The translations under genes were made by a program, and so were the position numbers. A stretch of DNA of 56,869 bases from an uncultured Saprospiraceae bacterium (GTDB taxonomy: Bacteria > Bacteroidota > Bacteroidia > Chitinophagales > Saprospiraceae): the NCBI GenBank assembly GCA_905480605.1, contig CAJQRD010000022.1, forward strand, positions 1-56,869, read 5' to 3'. This document shows positions 28,180 through 37,617 of this stretch, in pieces (position 1 is the first letter of the stretch; every line of letters begins with the position of its first letter). The notes under the pieces were generated by a model, which did not search any database, had not been told where the DNA came from, and saw only the letters and a program-made list of their open reading frames with translations.

Positions 28180-28466
28180 GATAATATTATATTTCTATGG
28201 TGTTCTCCTCTAAAACGCTTGCATGTAAAACAAATAATCACAATTAAGTGCCAAAAACTACATATAATGAATTAAGCTGTAACTTAAAGAAAAAGTATCT
28301 TGCTTTTAAATATTCAAATTTGATCTTTCTTCTATTTCAAATAATAAATTAATTATCAAGTTAGATACATAAAAATGTTATTTCGAGTCAAAATACTGAA
28401 ACTTATAGCCCTGTTCTCTGGACATTGGCATGAATCTTACTGATAAAGTAAGTAGATTTGTGACAT
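28180..28466. other. Intergenic region between divergent rlmN and the CNNM gene
   Basis: An AT-rich stretch of just under 300 bases. No open frame, hairpin with T tract, or RNA gene stands out. A rightward promoter for the gene at 28467 is expected but no exact TAnnTTTG was seen. Confidence 0.3.
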
Positions 28467-29741
28467 ATGCTCTTAATAATTACAATATTCATCTTTCTTT
28501 TGCTTTCTGCATTCTTTTCAGGGTCTGAAATAGCTTTTGTCTCTGCGAACAAATTAGGTATTGCGATAAAGAAAGAACAAAATACCAAACGTGGAAACAT
28601 AATTGCCCGCTTTTATGAAAACAGGGAGGATTTTTTAAGTACAATGTTGGTGGGTAATAATATTGCACTTGTTGCATTTACTTACTTCACAACAATGATG
28701 TTGAAACCATTGATAGAACCATCTTTCGGTGCTGGTTTTTGGGCTTTGTTTATTTACACAATGATTATCACATTGATCGTTCTATTGTTTGGTGAATTCC
28801 TGCCTAAGACTTTATTTGGTATGTACGCGACCAAGGCATTGCTATTATTCGCAAGACCTTTGAGTTTCTTCAAAACGATATTGGCCGTTCCAACTTTTTT
28901 TATGACAAGGATTTCCAATTTCATTTTAAAGAGAATTTTACAAGTCCCAACAGAAAATTCAGATGCAGCATTTACTCGACTTGATTTAGAACATTATATT
29001 CTAGATAGAATTAGTGATGATCAAGATGATATTGACAAAGAAATATTAACTAACGCATTGACATTAGGGCATAACAATGTAGCTCACTGCATGGTCCCTA
29101 GAACAGAAATTGTTTCAGTTGCCATTAATGACAGTTTGGAGGATGCCCTAAAGGCATTCAAGAAATCAAAGTTATCTCGAATTATCGTAACAGATGGAGA
29201 GATTGATAACGTAGAAGGATATATTCACCATCAACTGCTTTTGGACAACCCTAAAACAATCAAAAGTATTCTACTTGATATTATTTACGTTCCTGAAGTC
29301 ATGAACCTCAAGGACCTGATGTTGCAATTTATTAAAGAAGGAACATCTATTGCTTGTGTGGTTGATGAATTTGGAGGCACTGCGGGTATTATAACATTGG
29401 AAGATATTCTAGAGGAGATTTTTGGAGAAATCGAAGATGAACATGATGTTGAAGATCACATCATTCAAAAGTTAAATGATGGAGAATATTTATTTTCAGG
29501 CCGTCTTGAAATTGATTTTTTAAATGAAAGATTTCCAGAGCTTGAATTGCCTGAAGGTGAATATCAAACACTTTCTGGCTATGTAGTTATGACCAGTGAA
29601 ACAATTCCTGATTTAAATGAAGAAGTAGAGCTGGGTGATTTTGTTTTTAAAGTTGAAGAAGTTGATGACACTAAAATTGAAACACTAAGAGTTATCCGTA
29701 AGGTTGAAGAAGGGCAGGATTCTAATTTAAGTATTGATTAA
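28467..29741 (+). CDS. CNNM/CorC-HlyC family transporter-associated protein with CBS pair
   Basis: A 424-residue inner-membrane protein of the CNNM (DUF21) family, often annotated hemolysin and linked to Mg2+/Co2+ efflux. Residues 1-190 hold the DUF21 membrane domain (LLLSAFFSGSEIAFVSAN near the start, then LLFGEFLPKTLFGMYATKALLLFARPL). Two CBS domains span about 205-330 (MVPRTEIVSVAINDSLEDAL; IKEGTSIACVVDEFGGTAGIITLEDILEEIFGEIEDE), and a CorC_HlyC domain about 340-415 (YLFSGRLEIDFLNERF, YQTLSGYVV). In Bacteroidota a related gene is called gldE and is tied to gliding, but nothing here proves that role. Confidence 0.9.
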   Translation: MLLIITIFIFLLLSAFFSGSEIAFVSANKLGIAIKKEQNTKRGNIIARFYENREDFLSTMLVGNNIALVAFTYFTTMMLKPLIEPSFGAGFWALFIYTMIITLIVLLFGEFLPKTLFGMYATKALLLFARPLSFFKTILAVPTFFMTRISNFILKRILQVPTENSDAAFTRLDLEHYILDRISDDQDDIDKEILTNALTLGHNNVAHCMVPRTEIVSVAINDSLEDALKAFKKSKLSRIIVTDGEIDNVEGYIHHQLLLDNPKTIKSILLDIIYVPEVMNLKDLMLQFIKEGTSIACVVDEFGGTAGIITLEDILEEIFGEIEDEHDVEDHIIQKLNDGEYLFSGRLEIDFLNERFPELELPEGEYQTLSGYVVMTSETIPDLNEEVELGDFVFKVEEVDDTKIETLRVIRKVEEGQDSNLSID

Positions 29742-29839
29742 AATCTATCTAGAAACCATATTACAGACTTAGATCAATGTGTTACGTTTACTTCATTGTT
29801 TTCATAAAACCTGTGTATATGTTTTAGATAAAAAAAGGG

Positions 29840-29873
29840 ACTCTGCCGAAGGTATCACAACAGAGTTTTTTTT
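29840..29873 (+). terminator. Weak intrinsic terminator after the CNNM gene
   Basis: A 6-bp stem (ACTCTG, 29840-29845, with CAGAGT, 29861-29866), a 15-base loop and eight T residues. The stem is short, but the T run and position support it. Confidence 0.55.
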
Positions 29874-30043
29874 AAAAGGAGGGTTATAATATCTTATTTA
29901 ATCTTGATCTTGTTTTCTACTTACAATATTATTTGTTCTCTAGACAAATATATTTGGATTTAAAAAAGAAAAGAAACCAAGGCGTACAATTGACAATTAG
30001 CTGTCTATAGATCTCAAGTTACAACCACCTTTTGCAAAGAAGC
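29874..30043. other. Gap before the convergent CBM9-like gene
   Basis: With the terminator region this makes a gene-free stretch of about 300 bases (29742-30043). It is AT-rich with no recognisable gene. No clear terminator was seen for the leftward gene ending at 30044. Confidence 0.3.
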
Positions 30044-30772
30044 TTACTTTTTAAGTTGATAACTGCCAAAAACGCCTGCATCTATCCAGCCTCTATTTTT
30101 GTCATCTCCAACTACTTTCATAGAGCCTATAAAGTTTTCACGTTCATCACTGTTGTCATTATCACAGTAAGCTATCATAAAACCAATCTCTTTGTTTTCA
30201 TGCAGCTTTACTGGAATGTTGTCTCCTCCATCAATATATTTATTATCGTAAACAGACATAGCTAACTCCCAAGTACTCTTTGTGCCTGTTGTTTTTCGAG
30301 CACTTTTCAAATGATTATAATAATGAGGAATACTATCAGGACCAATGTCTACAGATTTGTTATTTAAGGCAATATGATATGCAAAAGCATTGTGATTGTA
30401 TTGGTGATTTCCCTTTGAATTATCCTCATCAATAAATACTTCAAGACAATCATCATCCCAATACCTATCCAATCCATCTTTATGAATATCCATTAACACA
30501 TCATCTTCAATTTCTGCCAAAATATAAATATAGCTTTCATCCCAAAGCATTTTATACTTTCCATTAAAGTCGCCCTGTTTCATTTTCTCCCCCAACCAAA
30601 CATTATCAATTGCTCTCCACTGGGTTTGACTCCATGTCTTTTCATCCTCATGGCCATTAACATTTATCTTTTCTGAGGACTTGGTAATTACAGAAGGATC
30701 AAATTGGTCTTGATATTTTGAATTCTTACAAGAAATAAATAAAAGTATACTGAAGATTATAAGATATTTCAT
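30044..30772 (-). CDS. Lipoprotein with CBM9-like carbohydrate-binding domain
   Basis: A 242-residue lipoprotein: signal MKYLIIFSILLFISC with lipid-acceptor Cys 15. Residues about 30-240 match the CBM9-like fold (KINVNGHEDEKTWSQTQWRAI at the start, KMLWDESYIYILAEIEDDV, then YWDDDCLEVFIDEDNS, and a late DERENFIGS). Such stand-alone domains bind sugars or act as sensors on the outer surface; no catalytic module is attached. The gene stands alone, so the ligand cannot be inferred from neighbours. Confidence 0.85.
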   Translation of the reverse strand: MKYLIIFSILLFISCKNSKYQDQFDPSVITKSSEKINVNGHEDEKTWSQTQWRAIDNVWLGEKMKQGDFNGKYKMLWDESYIYILAEIEDDVLMDIHKDGLDRYWDDDCLEVFIDEDNSKGNHQYNHNAFAYHIALNNKSVDIGPDSIPHYYNHLKSARKTTGTKSTWELAMSVYDNKYIDGGDNIPVKLHENKEIGFMIAYCDNDNSDERENFIGSMKVVGDDKNRGWIDAGVFGSYQLKK

Positions 30773-31098
30773 TAGAGGTGTTTTATGGTTAGAATATAGT
30801 AAATATACTTAAAAGTAAGTAGGAAACTTACAGCTCAAGAGTATTAAAAAATACTACTGTTATCACGCCAATCAGGGCTCTTAAAGTACGATATCAAGAA
30901 TTTTTTCTTTGGTATAGGGAATAAATGAAAAATCAAATTAATGAACTAGAATTGGTAGTTGTCATTTTTAGCAAATTTGATTCTGCTTATTTATAAAAAA
31001 GCATATTTATATTCGTAAGGCTATTGCAATTTCGATTTATAAAAACATATCGCCATGGTATCTATATTTTATTCATCTTTGCAGCTAATTTAAGACGT
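30773..31098. other. Intergenic region between divergent CBM9-like and typA genes
   Basis: 326 bases, AT-rich. An upstream in-frame start for typA (31024) is rejected because the added residues are unlike the family. No RNA gene, repeat or clear promoter octamer was identified. Confidence 0.3.
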
Positions 31099-32868
31099 AT
31101 GCAATCCATAAGAAACATAGCGATAATCGCTCACGTTGATCACGGTAAAACAACACTTGTTGACAAAATCATTCAAGAATGTAAAGTACTGGATGATCGA
31201 AAAGAAGTAAAAGAATTGATCCTTGACAACATGGATCTTGAAAGAGAACGTGGAATCACAATTACATCCAAAAATGTATCAGCATTTTTTAATGGTGTAA
31301 AAATCAACATTATTGATACTCCAGGTCACGCCGATTTTGGAGGAGAAGTTGAACGTGTTTTAAAAATGGCAGATGGAGTTGTTTTACTTGTAGATGCATT
31401 TGAAGGCCCAATGCCTCAAACGCGATTCGTTATGAGTAAGGCAATCGAATTGGGATTAAAGCCGATTCTTGTTGTCAATAAAGTAGACAAAGAAAACTGT
31501 AGACCAGAAGATGTTCAAAGTGATGTTTTTGATTTGATGTTTAACTTAGGAGCAACAGAAGATCAGTTGGATTTCGTAACATTGTTTGGATCATCTAAGT
31601 TTGGGTGGATGAGTTTTGATCATGAAATCAAAACTGATAATATTATTCCTTTACTTCAAGCAGTTGTGGATCATATTCCAGCAGCGCCTTTTACTGAAGG
31701 GCCATCTCAAATGCAAATTACAAGTCTTGATTTTTCAAAATTCACTGGTAGAATTGCAATTGGAAGAATCATTAGAGGGACTATGAAGACAGGTCAAGAT
31801 GTAATGTTGATGCAAAAAAACGATGTCCAAAAGAAAGTCCGTATTAAAGAATTGTATGTTTTTGAAGGATTAGGCAAAGCAAAAGTTGATGAAGCAAGAG
31901 CAGGAGATATCTGTGCTATAGTTGGTATTGATGATTTTGATATTGGAGATACTATTTCAGATTTAGAAAATCCTGAATCGATTAAAAGAATCGAAGTTGA
32001 TGAACCTACAATGTCAATGTTATTTACAATTAATACTTCTCCATTTTTTGGAAAAGAAGGTAAGTTTGTGACATCAAGGCACTTGCGTGATAGATTGTAT
32101 AAAGAAACAGAAAAGAACTTAGCACTAAGAGTACAGGATACAGAATTTGAGGATAAATTCAATGTTCACGGAAGAGGTGTTCTTCACTTATCTGTATTGA
32201 TTGAAACAATGCGTAGAGAAGGATACGAACTTCAAGTAGGTAAACCACAAGTAATTATCAAGGAAATTGATGGGAGAAAGATGGAGCCCATGGAAAGCTT
32301 GGTTGTTGACGTTCCTGAAGAGTTTGCCGGAAAAGTAATTGAAATGGTAACTCAGAAAAAAGGTATGATGACAATCATGGAACCTAAGGGAGATGTTCAA
32401 CACCTAGAATTTGATATTCCTGCAAGAGGATTAATTGGATTAAGAAATAATATGTTGACAGCTACTTCAGGTCAAGCAATTATGACACATAGATTTAACG
32501 AATACGCACCATTTAAAGGAGATATCCCTTCAAGAAACAAAGGATCATTAGTATCAGCAATGGAAGGACAAGCATTGGCTTTCGCCATTGACAGATTACA
32601 AGATAGAGGGCGTTTTTTCATTGAACCTGGAGATAAGGTTTATATCGGTCAAGTGATCGGAGAGCATACAAGAGATAATGATTTGGAAGTAAACGTTATT
32701 AAAGGAAAAAAATTAAGTAACATGCGTTCTTCTGGTGCTGATGATGCCGCTAAAATTGCACCAAAGATTAATTTTAGTCTAGAAGAATCTATGGAATATC
32801 TTAGAGAGGATGAATACCTTGAGGTTACTCCATTGAGCTTAAGAATGAGAAAAATCAAAATGAAATAA
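31099..32868 (+). CDS. typA: Translational GTPase TypA/BipA
   Basis: A 589-residue ribosome-binding GTPase that helps ribosome assembly and stress adaptation in other bacteria. The start at 31099 is chosen because MQSIRNIAIIAHVDHGKTTL is the family N-terminus. G1 AHVDHGKT, G2 ERERGITI, G3 DTPGHADFGGEVER, G4 NKVDK and G5 are present within residues 1-200. Domain II follows at about 205-300, then EF-G-like domains with the TypA-specific C-terminal part (IPARGLIGLRNNMLTATSG, MRSSGADDAAKI). A terminator follows 28 bases after the stop. Confidence 0.97.
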   Translation: MQSIRNIAIIAHVDHGKTTLVDKIIQECKVLDDRKEVKELILDNMDLERERGITITSKNVSAFFNGVKINIIDTPGHADFGGEVERVLKMADGVVLLVDAFEGPMPQTRFVMSKAIELGLKPILVVNKVDKENCRPEDVQSDVFDLMFNLGATEDQLDFVTLFGSSKFGWMSFDHEIKTDNIIPLLQAVVDHIPAAPFTEGPSQMQITSLDFSKFTGRIAIGRIIRGTMKTGQDVMLMQKNDVQKKVRIKELYVFEGLGKAKVDEARAGDICAIVGIDDFDIGDTISDLENPESIKRIEVDEPTMSMLFTINTSPFFGKEGKFVTSRHLRDRLYKETEKNLALRVQDTEFEDKFNVHGRGVLHLSVLIETMRREGYELQVGKPQVIIKEIDGRKMEPMESLVVDVPEEFAGKVIEMVTQKKGMMTIMEPKGDVQHLEFDIPARGLIGLRNNMLTATSGQAIMTHRFNEYAPFKGDIPSRNKGSLVSAMEGQALAFAIDRLQDRGRFFIEPGDKVYIGQVIGEHTRDNDLEVNVIKGKKLSNMRSSGADDAAKIAPKINFSLEESMEYLREDEYLEVTPLSLRMRKIKMK

Positions 32869-32896
32869 GTTTCATTATTTGGGTTTCAAAATATAT

Positions 32897-32929
32897 AAAG
32901 GAGATGGGTTTTACTCATCTCCTTTTTTA
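32897..32929 (+). terminator. Intrinsic terminator of typA
   Basis: A 10-bp stem (AAAGGAGATG, 32897-32906, with CATCTCCTTT, 32916-32925) and a T tract. Confidence 0.92.
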
Positions 32930-33032
32930 TTTTAATACTGTAATGAAGTTATGAAAAAACGTATAGTATTATAGCTTAATTCACTATTCACAAAGTTTAT
33001 CATTCATATTTAATTTGGATAACGTAATTCTT

Positions 33033-33688
33033 ATGAAACCAAAATCACTAATAATATTTGCTGTATTTCTATTTACAACTTCATTGTGGGAACAAGAAGG
33101 ACAGACGGTCAAAATAAGTACTGACTTTGGTGAGATTATCGTTTTGCTATATCATGACACACCTATTCTTTATAGAGATAACTTCAGTGCACTTACAAGA
33201 GCAGGAAATTATAATGATGGTACACTTTTCCGCAGTGTAATTAGTGGCTTTATGATTCAAGGTGGTGACTTTAATTCTATTGAGCCAAGTCCTACGCAAG
33301 CACTAGGTGTTGACAATTGCCCTAAGAATCAAAATGAAATTCGGAGAAATCAATTTTATAAAAAGGGAACATTGGCAGCAGCAAGACTTCCTGTTAACTA
33401 CAATTCAGAGCAATTATCTTCTGGATATCAATTTTTATAATTCAAGTATATAAGCATTCAGTTCAACAACTTAACTCAATAGAAAATGTGAATTATAAAT
33501 TTCCCGATATGAATCGCGCTTTTTATAAGGTCAAAGGTGGCTATCCAGGTTTGGATTTACAATACACAATTTTAAGAGAGGTCATTGAAGGTTTAGAAAT
33601 TATTGACCTCATCAGCGCATTGCCAGCGGGTAAACACCTTAAGAATAGGCCCAATATAGATGTTAAACATGATTGTAACATTAATTGA
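33033..33688 (+). pseudogene. Cyclophilin-type peptidyl-prolyl isomerase, frameshifted and missing its active-site Arg
   Basis: An exported cyclophilin (signal MKPKSLIIFAVFLFTTSL from the ATG at 33033) split by one missing T in the run at 33432-33436. Frame 1 carries VKISTDFGEIIVLLYHDTP, SGFMIQGGDFNS and KKGTLAAARLP..SSGYQF; the other frame continues FIIQVYKHSV, then GGYPGLDLQYTILREVIEGLEIID, and stops at 33688. Rejoined, it is about 218 residues, normal for a secreted PPIase. The conserved F-H-R-V-I is F-R-S-V-I here, so the catalytic Arg is Ser. The two defects together argue for a dying gene, although the frameshift alone could be a sequencing error. Confidence 0.8.
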
Positions 33689-33845
33689 AGAAAACACAAC
33701 AACTTGTTTGGCAAAGTTTTCTTGATACTTGCAAGGTCATTTCATAAAAGAAATGGCAGCATATATGCTCAAGGGAACTAGAAATTAAAACTAGATTGAA
33801 GTAACTTATCACAATTCATTATATTAAATTTTTTATCGAAGCAAT

Positions 33846-34796
33846 ATGGACGTAACAAAACAAATAAGGAAGACAATAGTAGAATTAGATAATGAACGCA
33901 AAGAGATTAAAAATAAAAGCAAACGTGTTTTGCCTTGGTTAATTACCATTCCTGCCTTGGTACTCCTCGTCTCTACTTTTTTTACAAACCCTATGGGAGT
34001 AATATTTTCTACTGTAATTGCAATAGCTGCTTCTGGCATTTTTTATAGCACAAGTATTCAAGCACCTTTTAAAAAATTACATCAAGAACTTAGAGCTGTC
34101 CTATTGGATGAATTCATGAAAGAACATCACCCTGATACAAGCTTTTCCTATTATCCTGATAAGCAAAGTTCTAGAGAGGTAATACAAAATTCTGGATTGA
34201 TCAGAGCAGATATCTACAATGAAGAAGATGTAGTAATTGGTCATACAGATCAAGCATCATTTTATTTGTCTGAAATAAAATTGCAGAATGAAACAAGAAG
34301 TAGGAACAACAACAGGCGAAAAACAACCATTTTTAAAGGTCTTTTATTCAGGATTAAAATTAAAAACAAACATTTTCCTGATGCCCAAATTGAAAGTCAA
34401 CATGGATTCCTTCAACAAATATTTAGTTCATTTAAAGAAAACGAAGAATTTGGATTTTGGTATGACACCAATAATTTTGATGGTTTTGACAAACAGCTAA
34501 AACCTTTATTTCCATTTATAAAATACTTAATAGAGAGACAAGGGGATGTCAGGATAAGAACGTTTAAAGATGAGATTGTATTGATGATAGAATCTGACAT
34601 GAAATTCCTTGATGAGCCAAATCCAAGTTTGAATGACTCATTTCTAAACAAAGAATATTATGAAACTATTGGAAAGCAACTCAATTCATTATTGTTTATT
34701 ATTGAGTCCTTTGTCAATGATCTATCAACACAAGAAATTGAAGACCGGTTAGAATTAAAAGCAATCGAAGTCGTCAAAGAAAAAATGAACAGGTAA
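33846..34796 (+). CDS. DUF3137 domain protein
   Basis: A 316-residue membrane-anchored protein. An N-terminal coiled-coil-like segment (1-28) leads into two transmembrane helices (about 29-67: VLPWLITIPALVLLVSTFF, then MGVIFSTVIAIAASGIFY). The cytoplasmic remainder matches the DUF3137 pattern: FYLSEIKLQNETR, TIFKGLLFRIKIKNKHF (about 162-180), and FSFKENEEFGFWYDTNNF. It has no known biochemical function. A DUF2461 gene follows after 64 bases. A perfect 12-bp palindrome (AGCATATATGCT, 33758-33769) lies in the upstream gap. Confidence 0.75.
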   Translation: MDVTKQIRKTIVELDNERKEIKNKSKRVLPWLITIPALVLLVSTFFTNPMGVIFSTVIAIAASGIFYSTSIQAPFKKLHQELRAVLLDEFMKEHHPDTSFSYYPDKQSSREVIQNSGLIRADIYNEEDVVIGHTDQASFYLSEIKLQNETRSRNNNRRKTTIFKGLLFRIKIKNKHFPDAQIESQHGFLQQIFSSFKENEEFGFWYDTNNFDGFDKQLKPLFPFIKYLIERQGDVRIRTFKDEIVLMIESDMKFLDEPNPSLNDSFLNKEYYETIGKQLNSLLFIIESFVNDLSTQEIEDRLELKAIEVVKEKMNR

Positions 34797-34860
34797 TTAT
34801 TCTGAACAATTATATATTACAAGCTTTATTATTAAAAGAGGTCAACTTAAAATATTACAA

Positions 34861-35535
34861 ATGCCAATTATTGAAAAATCTAGTATCAAATTTTTAAAGA
34901 CTATTGTTAAAAATAATAATCGAGAATGGTTTAATGAAAATAAAGAAGTATTTCAAACTGCCAATCAAAACATGAAAGACTTTATGGCTGCGATTGAAAA
35001 CGAAATGAACAAAATAGATATCATCGAAAAAGCTAAGTTATTTCGAATTTATAGAGATGTACGATTTTCAAAAGATAAGACACCTTACAATGGTCATTTT
35101 AGTATGTCTTTTAGCAGAGAAGGTGCCTTTAGAAGAGGTGGATACTATTTGAAAATAAAACCAAATGAAACTATGATTGGCGGTGGATTTTGGAGACCAG
35201 AATCCAAAGATTTAAAACTAATTCGAAGCCATATAGCAACAGATTCAAGTCCATTAAGAAAAATTTTAAAATCTAAAAAGTTTAAAGATATGTTTGGTCA
35301 ATTGGATGGAGATTTATTGCAAAAGGCGCCACGTGGATATGAACCTGATCATAAAGATATAGATCTTTTGAAGTATAAAAGTTTTGTAGTCATGAGAACA
35401 TTTAAAGACAGTGAAGTAACATCCCCTGATTTCTTAAAAAATGTTATCGGCACTTTTAAAAATGTGAGGCCATTTTTTGATTATATGTCGGATATTTTGA
35501 CGCATGACTTAGATGGTGTGCCTCTATATAAATAA
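34861..35535 (+). CDS. DUF2461 family protein
   Basis: A 224-residue cytoplasmic protein of the DUF2461 (TIGR02453) family. Expected features: NNNREWFNENKEVFQ near residues 18-32, KLFRIYRDVRFSKDKTPYNGHFSMSFSREG (about 60-89), GGYYLKIKPNETMIGGGFWRPE (about 93-114), and APRGYEPDHKDIDLLKYKSF (about 156-175). Function unknown; members occur widely as single-copy genes in Bacteroidota. It is possibly co-transcribed with the DUF3137 gene. Confidence 0.9.
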   Translation: MPIIEKSSIKFLKTIVKNNNREWFNENKEVFQTANQNMKDFMAAIENEMNKIDIIEKAKLFRIYRDVRFSKDKTPYNGHFSMSFSREGAFRRGGYYLKIKPNETMIGGGFWRPESKDLKLIRSHIATDSSPLRKILKSKKFKDMFGQLDGDLLQKAPRGYEPDHKDIDLLKYKSFVVMRTFKDSEVTSPDFLKNVIGTFKNVRPFFDYMSDILTHDLDGVPLYK

Positions 35536-35596
35536 GCCAGTTATTATTGGATAACTGAAACAATACTTTCAGGCAAATTATGAAATTGCAAAGAAT

Positions 35597-35635
35597 AAAA
35601 AAAACGAGGTAAAATGTATACATCTTACCTCGTTT
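35597..35635 (-). terminator. Leftward terminator below the gpmI/small-peptide transcript
   Basis: An 11-bp stem (AAACGAGGTAA, 35602-35612, with TTACCTCGTTT, 35625-35635), extended by an inner near-palindrome. On the minus strand it runs into eight T residues (complement of the A run 35597-35604). There is no T tract on the plus strand, so it is oriented leftward. Confidence 0.85.
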
Positions 35636-35679
35636 AGTTTGAAAGCTCTATTTGTCTTTCTACTCTACATTCACTTAAA

Positions 35680-35766
35680 CTATGCATCAACATTCTTTTT
35701 ATACATTGCGTAAGAAAATAGAACAGCAGCAGCAAAAAAAGCCAGAATTGCGTAAAATATTGTCAT
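35680..35766 (-). CDS. Predicted 28-residue single-helix membrane peptide
   Basis: A short leftward frame with an ATG at 35766: it begins MTIFYAILAFFAAAVLFSYA and ends with a basic tail (YKKNVDA). This is a textbook one-helix inner-membrane peptide with positive C-terminal side. It lies 128 bases after the gpmI stop and 45 bases before a strong leftward terminator, as expected for a gene at the end of that transcript or with its own promoter. No Shine-Dalgarno is visible, as usual in this phylum. No family recognised. Confidence 0.5.
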   Translation of the reverse strand: MTIFYAILAFFAAAVLFSYAMYKKNVDA

Positions 35767-35893
35767 ATGTATTGTTTTTATTATCACTAATATAGTATAA
35801 ATTCTTCAAAATTCCAATAAATCAACATTAAATATCAAATTTAATTTGAAAACAACCAATTGAATTTGAATAAATTGATTGAACCAAACAATA

Positions 35894-37405
35894 TCAAACC
35901 AAAGTATTTCCTGTCATCTCTTTTGGCAATTCAACATTCATTAATTTCAATAAAGTAGGTGCAACATCGGCCAATTTTCCGCTTTTTATGAATTTAAATT
36001 CAGATTTCGGATCTATTAAAATTACTGGTACTAAGTTGGTTGTATGTGCTGTATGAGGTGAACCATCAGGATTTTTCATAATATCAGAATTGCCATGATC
36101 AGCAATTACTAAGGTTCTGTACCCTGCTTTCATTGTCAATGGAATTAAATGACTCATGCATTCATCCAAAACTTCAGCCGCCTTTTTGGCTGCATCAAAA
36201 TCACCTGTATGGCCAACCATATCAGCATTGGCGTAATTCATGATGATCAAATCTGGTGGATTGTTCTTTATACTTTCACTAACCTTATCGGTCAATTCTT
36301 GCGCACTCATTTCAGGAGCCAAATCATATGTAGCTACCTTTGGGGAATTCGCCATAATTCGATCTTCACCACTGAAGGGCTCTTCTCTGCCCCCAGAAAA
36401 GAAAAAGGTAACATGCGGATATTTTTCAGTTTCAGCAATTCGCAATTGGGATAAGCCATTTTGCTCAATTATTGAACCCAAAGTATTTACCAATTTATCT
36501 TTCTCAAATACAACTTTCAAATTTTGGAATGTTTCATCATATTGAGTCATAGTCACAAAATGTGTATCTAAAGTATGCATTTCAAAATCAGGCTTATTAT
36601 TCTGGGTCAATACATTTGTAAGTTGACGCGGTCTATCTGTTCTGTAATTGGTAAAGAATACAGCATCTCCATCTTTTATCAATCCTTCATTGTCCTCACC
36701 TATTTTTATAGCTTCCATAAATTCATCAGTCAAACCCTCCTCATAAAAGTCCTTAACAGCTTGTACAGGATCATAAACATTTTTACCAATGCCATTTACA
36801 ATTAAATCATATGCTTTTTTGATACGTTCCCATCTGTTGTCACGATCCATTGCATAATATCGACCGATGATTGTTGAAATCTTACAAAATTCAGGATTTA
36901 CATTATCCAAAATCTTTTGAAGATATCCTTCACCACCATTAGGCGAAGTATCTCGACCATCCATAAAGGCATGGATATAAACATTGATTTTCTGGTCTGT
37001 CAAAATCTTAGAGATAGCAATCAGATGATCAATATGAGCATGTACCCCACCATCTGATAAAAGGCTCATCAAATGAACAGGTTTGTTTTGACTCTGTGCA
37101 TAGTTGATAAGATTTTGAATTGTTTCATTTTTAACTAAAGTATCTTCTCTTACCTCCTTATTGATTCTAGCCAACTCTTGATAAACTACCCTTCCTGCTC
37201 CTATATTTATATGTCCTACCTCTGAATTCCCCATCTGCCCCTCTGGAAGGCCAACATCTTCACCATAGGTGATTAAATTGGCGTTTGGATACTTGCTGTA
37301 TAAACTATCAATAAAAGGTGTCTTAGCTTGTGTGATTGCACTTACTTCTGGGATCAAACCTTTTCCCCAACCGTCCAAAATTATTAAAAAAGCTTTATTT
37401 GTCAT
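35894..37405 (-). CDS. gpmI: 2,3-bisphosphoglycerate-independent phosphoglycerate mutase
   Basis: A 503-residue Mn2+-dependent enzyme interconverting 3- and 2-phosphoglycerate in glycolysis. The start at 37405 gives the family N-terminus MTNKAFLIILDGWGKG (metal-binding Asp 11). PEGQMGNSEVGHINIGAGR carries the nucleophilic Ser. Other signatures: HAHIDHL (about 123), HAFMDGRDTSP, GRYYAMDRDNRW, FTNYRTDR, THFVTMTQYD, VTFFFSGGREEPF, MNYANADMVGHTGD and VIADHGNSD with the second metal site. The ORF could be extended to 37456, but that extension is hydrophobic and unlike the family. Confidence 0.96.
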   Translation of the reverse strand: MTNKAFLIILDGWGKGLIPEVSAITQAKTPFIDSLYSKYPNANLITYGEDVGLPEGQMGNSEVGHINIGAGRVVYQELARINKEVREDTLVKNETIQNLINYAQSQNKPVHLMSLLSDGGVHAHIDHLIAISKILTDQKINVYIHAFMDGRDTSPNGGEGYLQKILDNVNPEFCKISTIIGRYYAMDRDNRWERIKKAYDLIVNGIGKNVYDPVQAVKDFYEEGLTDEFMEAIKIGEDNEGLIKDGDAVFFTNYRTDRPRQLTNVLTQNNKPDFEMHTLDTHFVTMTQYDETFQNLKVVFEKDKLVNTLGSIIEQNGLSQLRIAETEKYPHVTFFFSGGREEPFSGEDRIMANSPKVATYDLAPEMSAQELTDKVSESIKNNPPDLIIMNYANADMVGHTGDFDAAKKAAEVLDECMSHLIPLTMKAGYRTLVIADHGNSDIMKNPDGSPHTAHTTNLVPVILIDPKSEFKFIKSGKLADVAPTLLKLMNVELPKEMTGNTLV

Positions 37406-37617
37406 GATACTTAGTGTAATTATACCCCAAAGTTCTACAATTTTAATGAAAAACAAAGTATTACATAAGTCGTTGATAATCTATTACTTAAGAATTGATT
37501 TTAAGATTTAAATAGTTTATTAACAAAATATTAGAAGTCTAAATAAAACGAATAACTTTAACCTTACGTTGTATATTTTAACTAGGCTTGTTTCTAGTTA
37601 TTTTAAAAGGACAAATT

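Noticed and set aside
37579-37604. Hairpin plus T4 in the leader of the DUF4783 gene
   Set aside because: Stem of seven mostly A-T pairs and only four T residues; too weak to call an attenuator.
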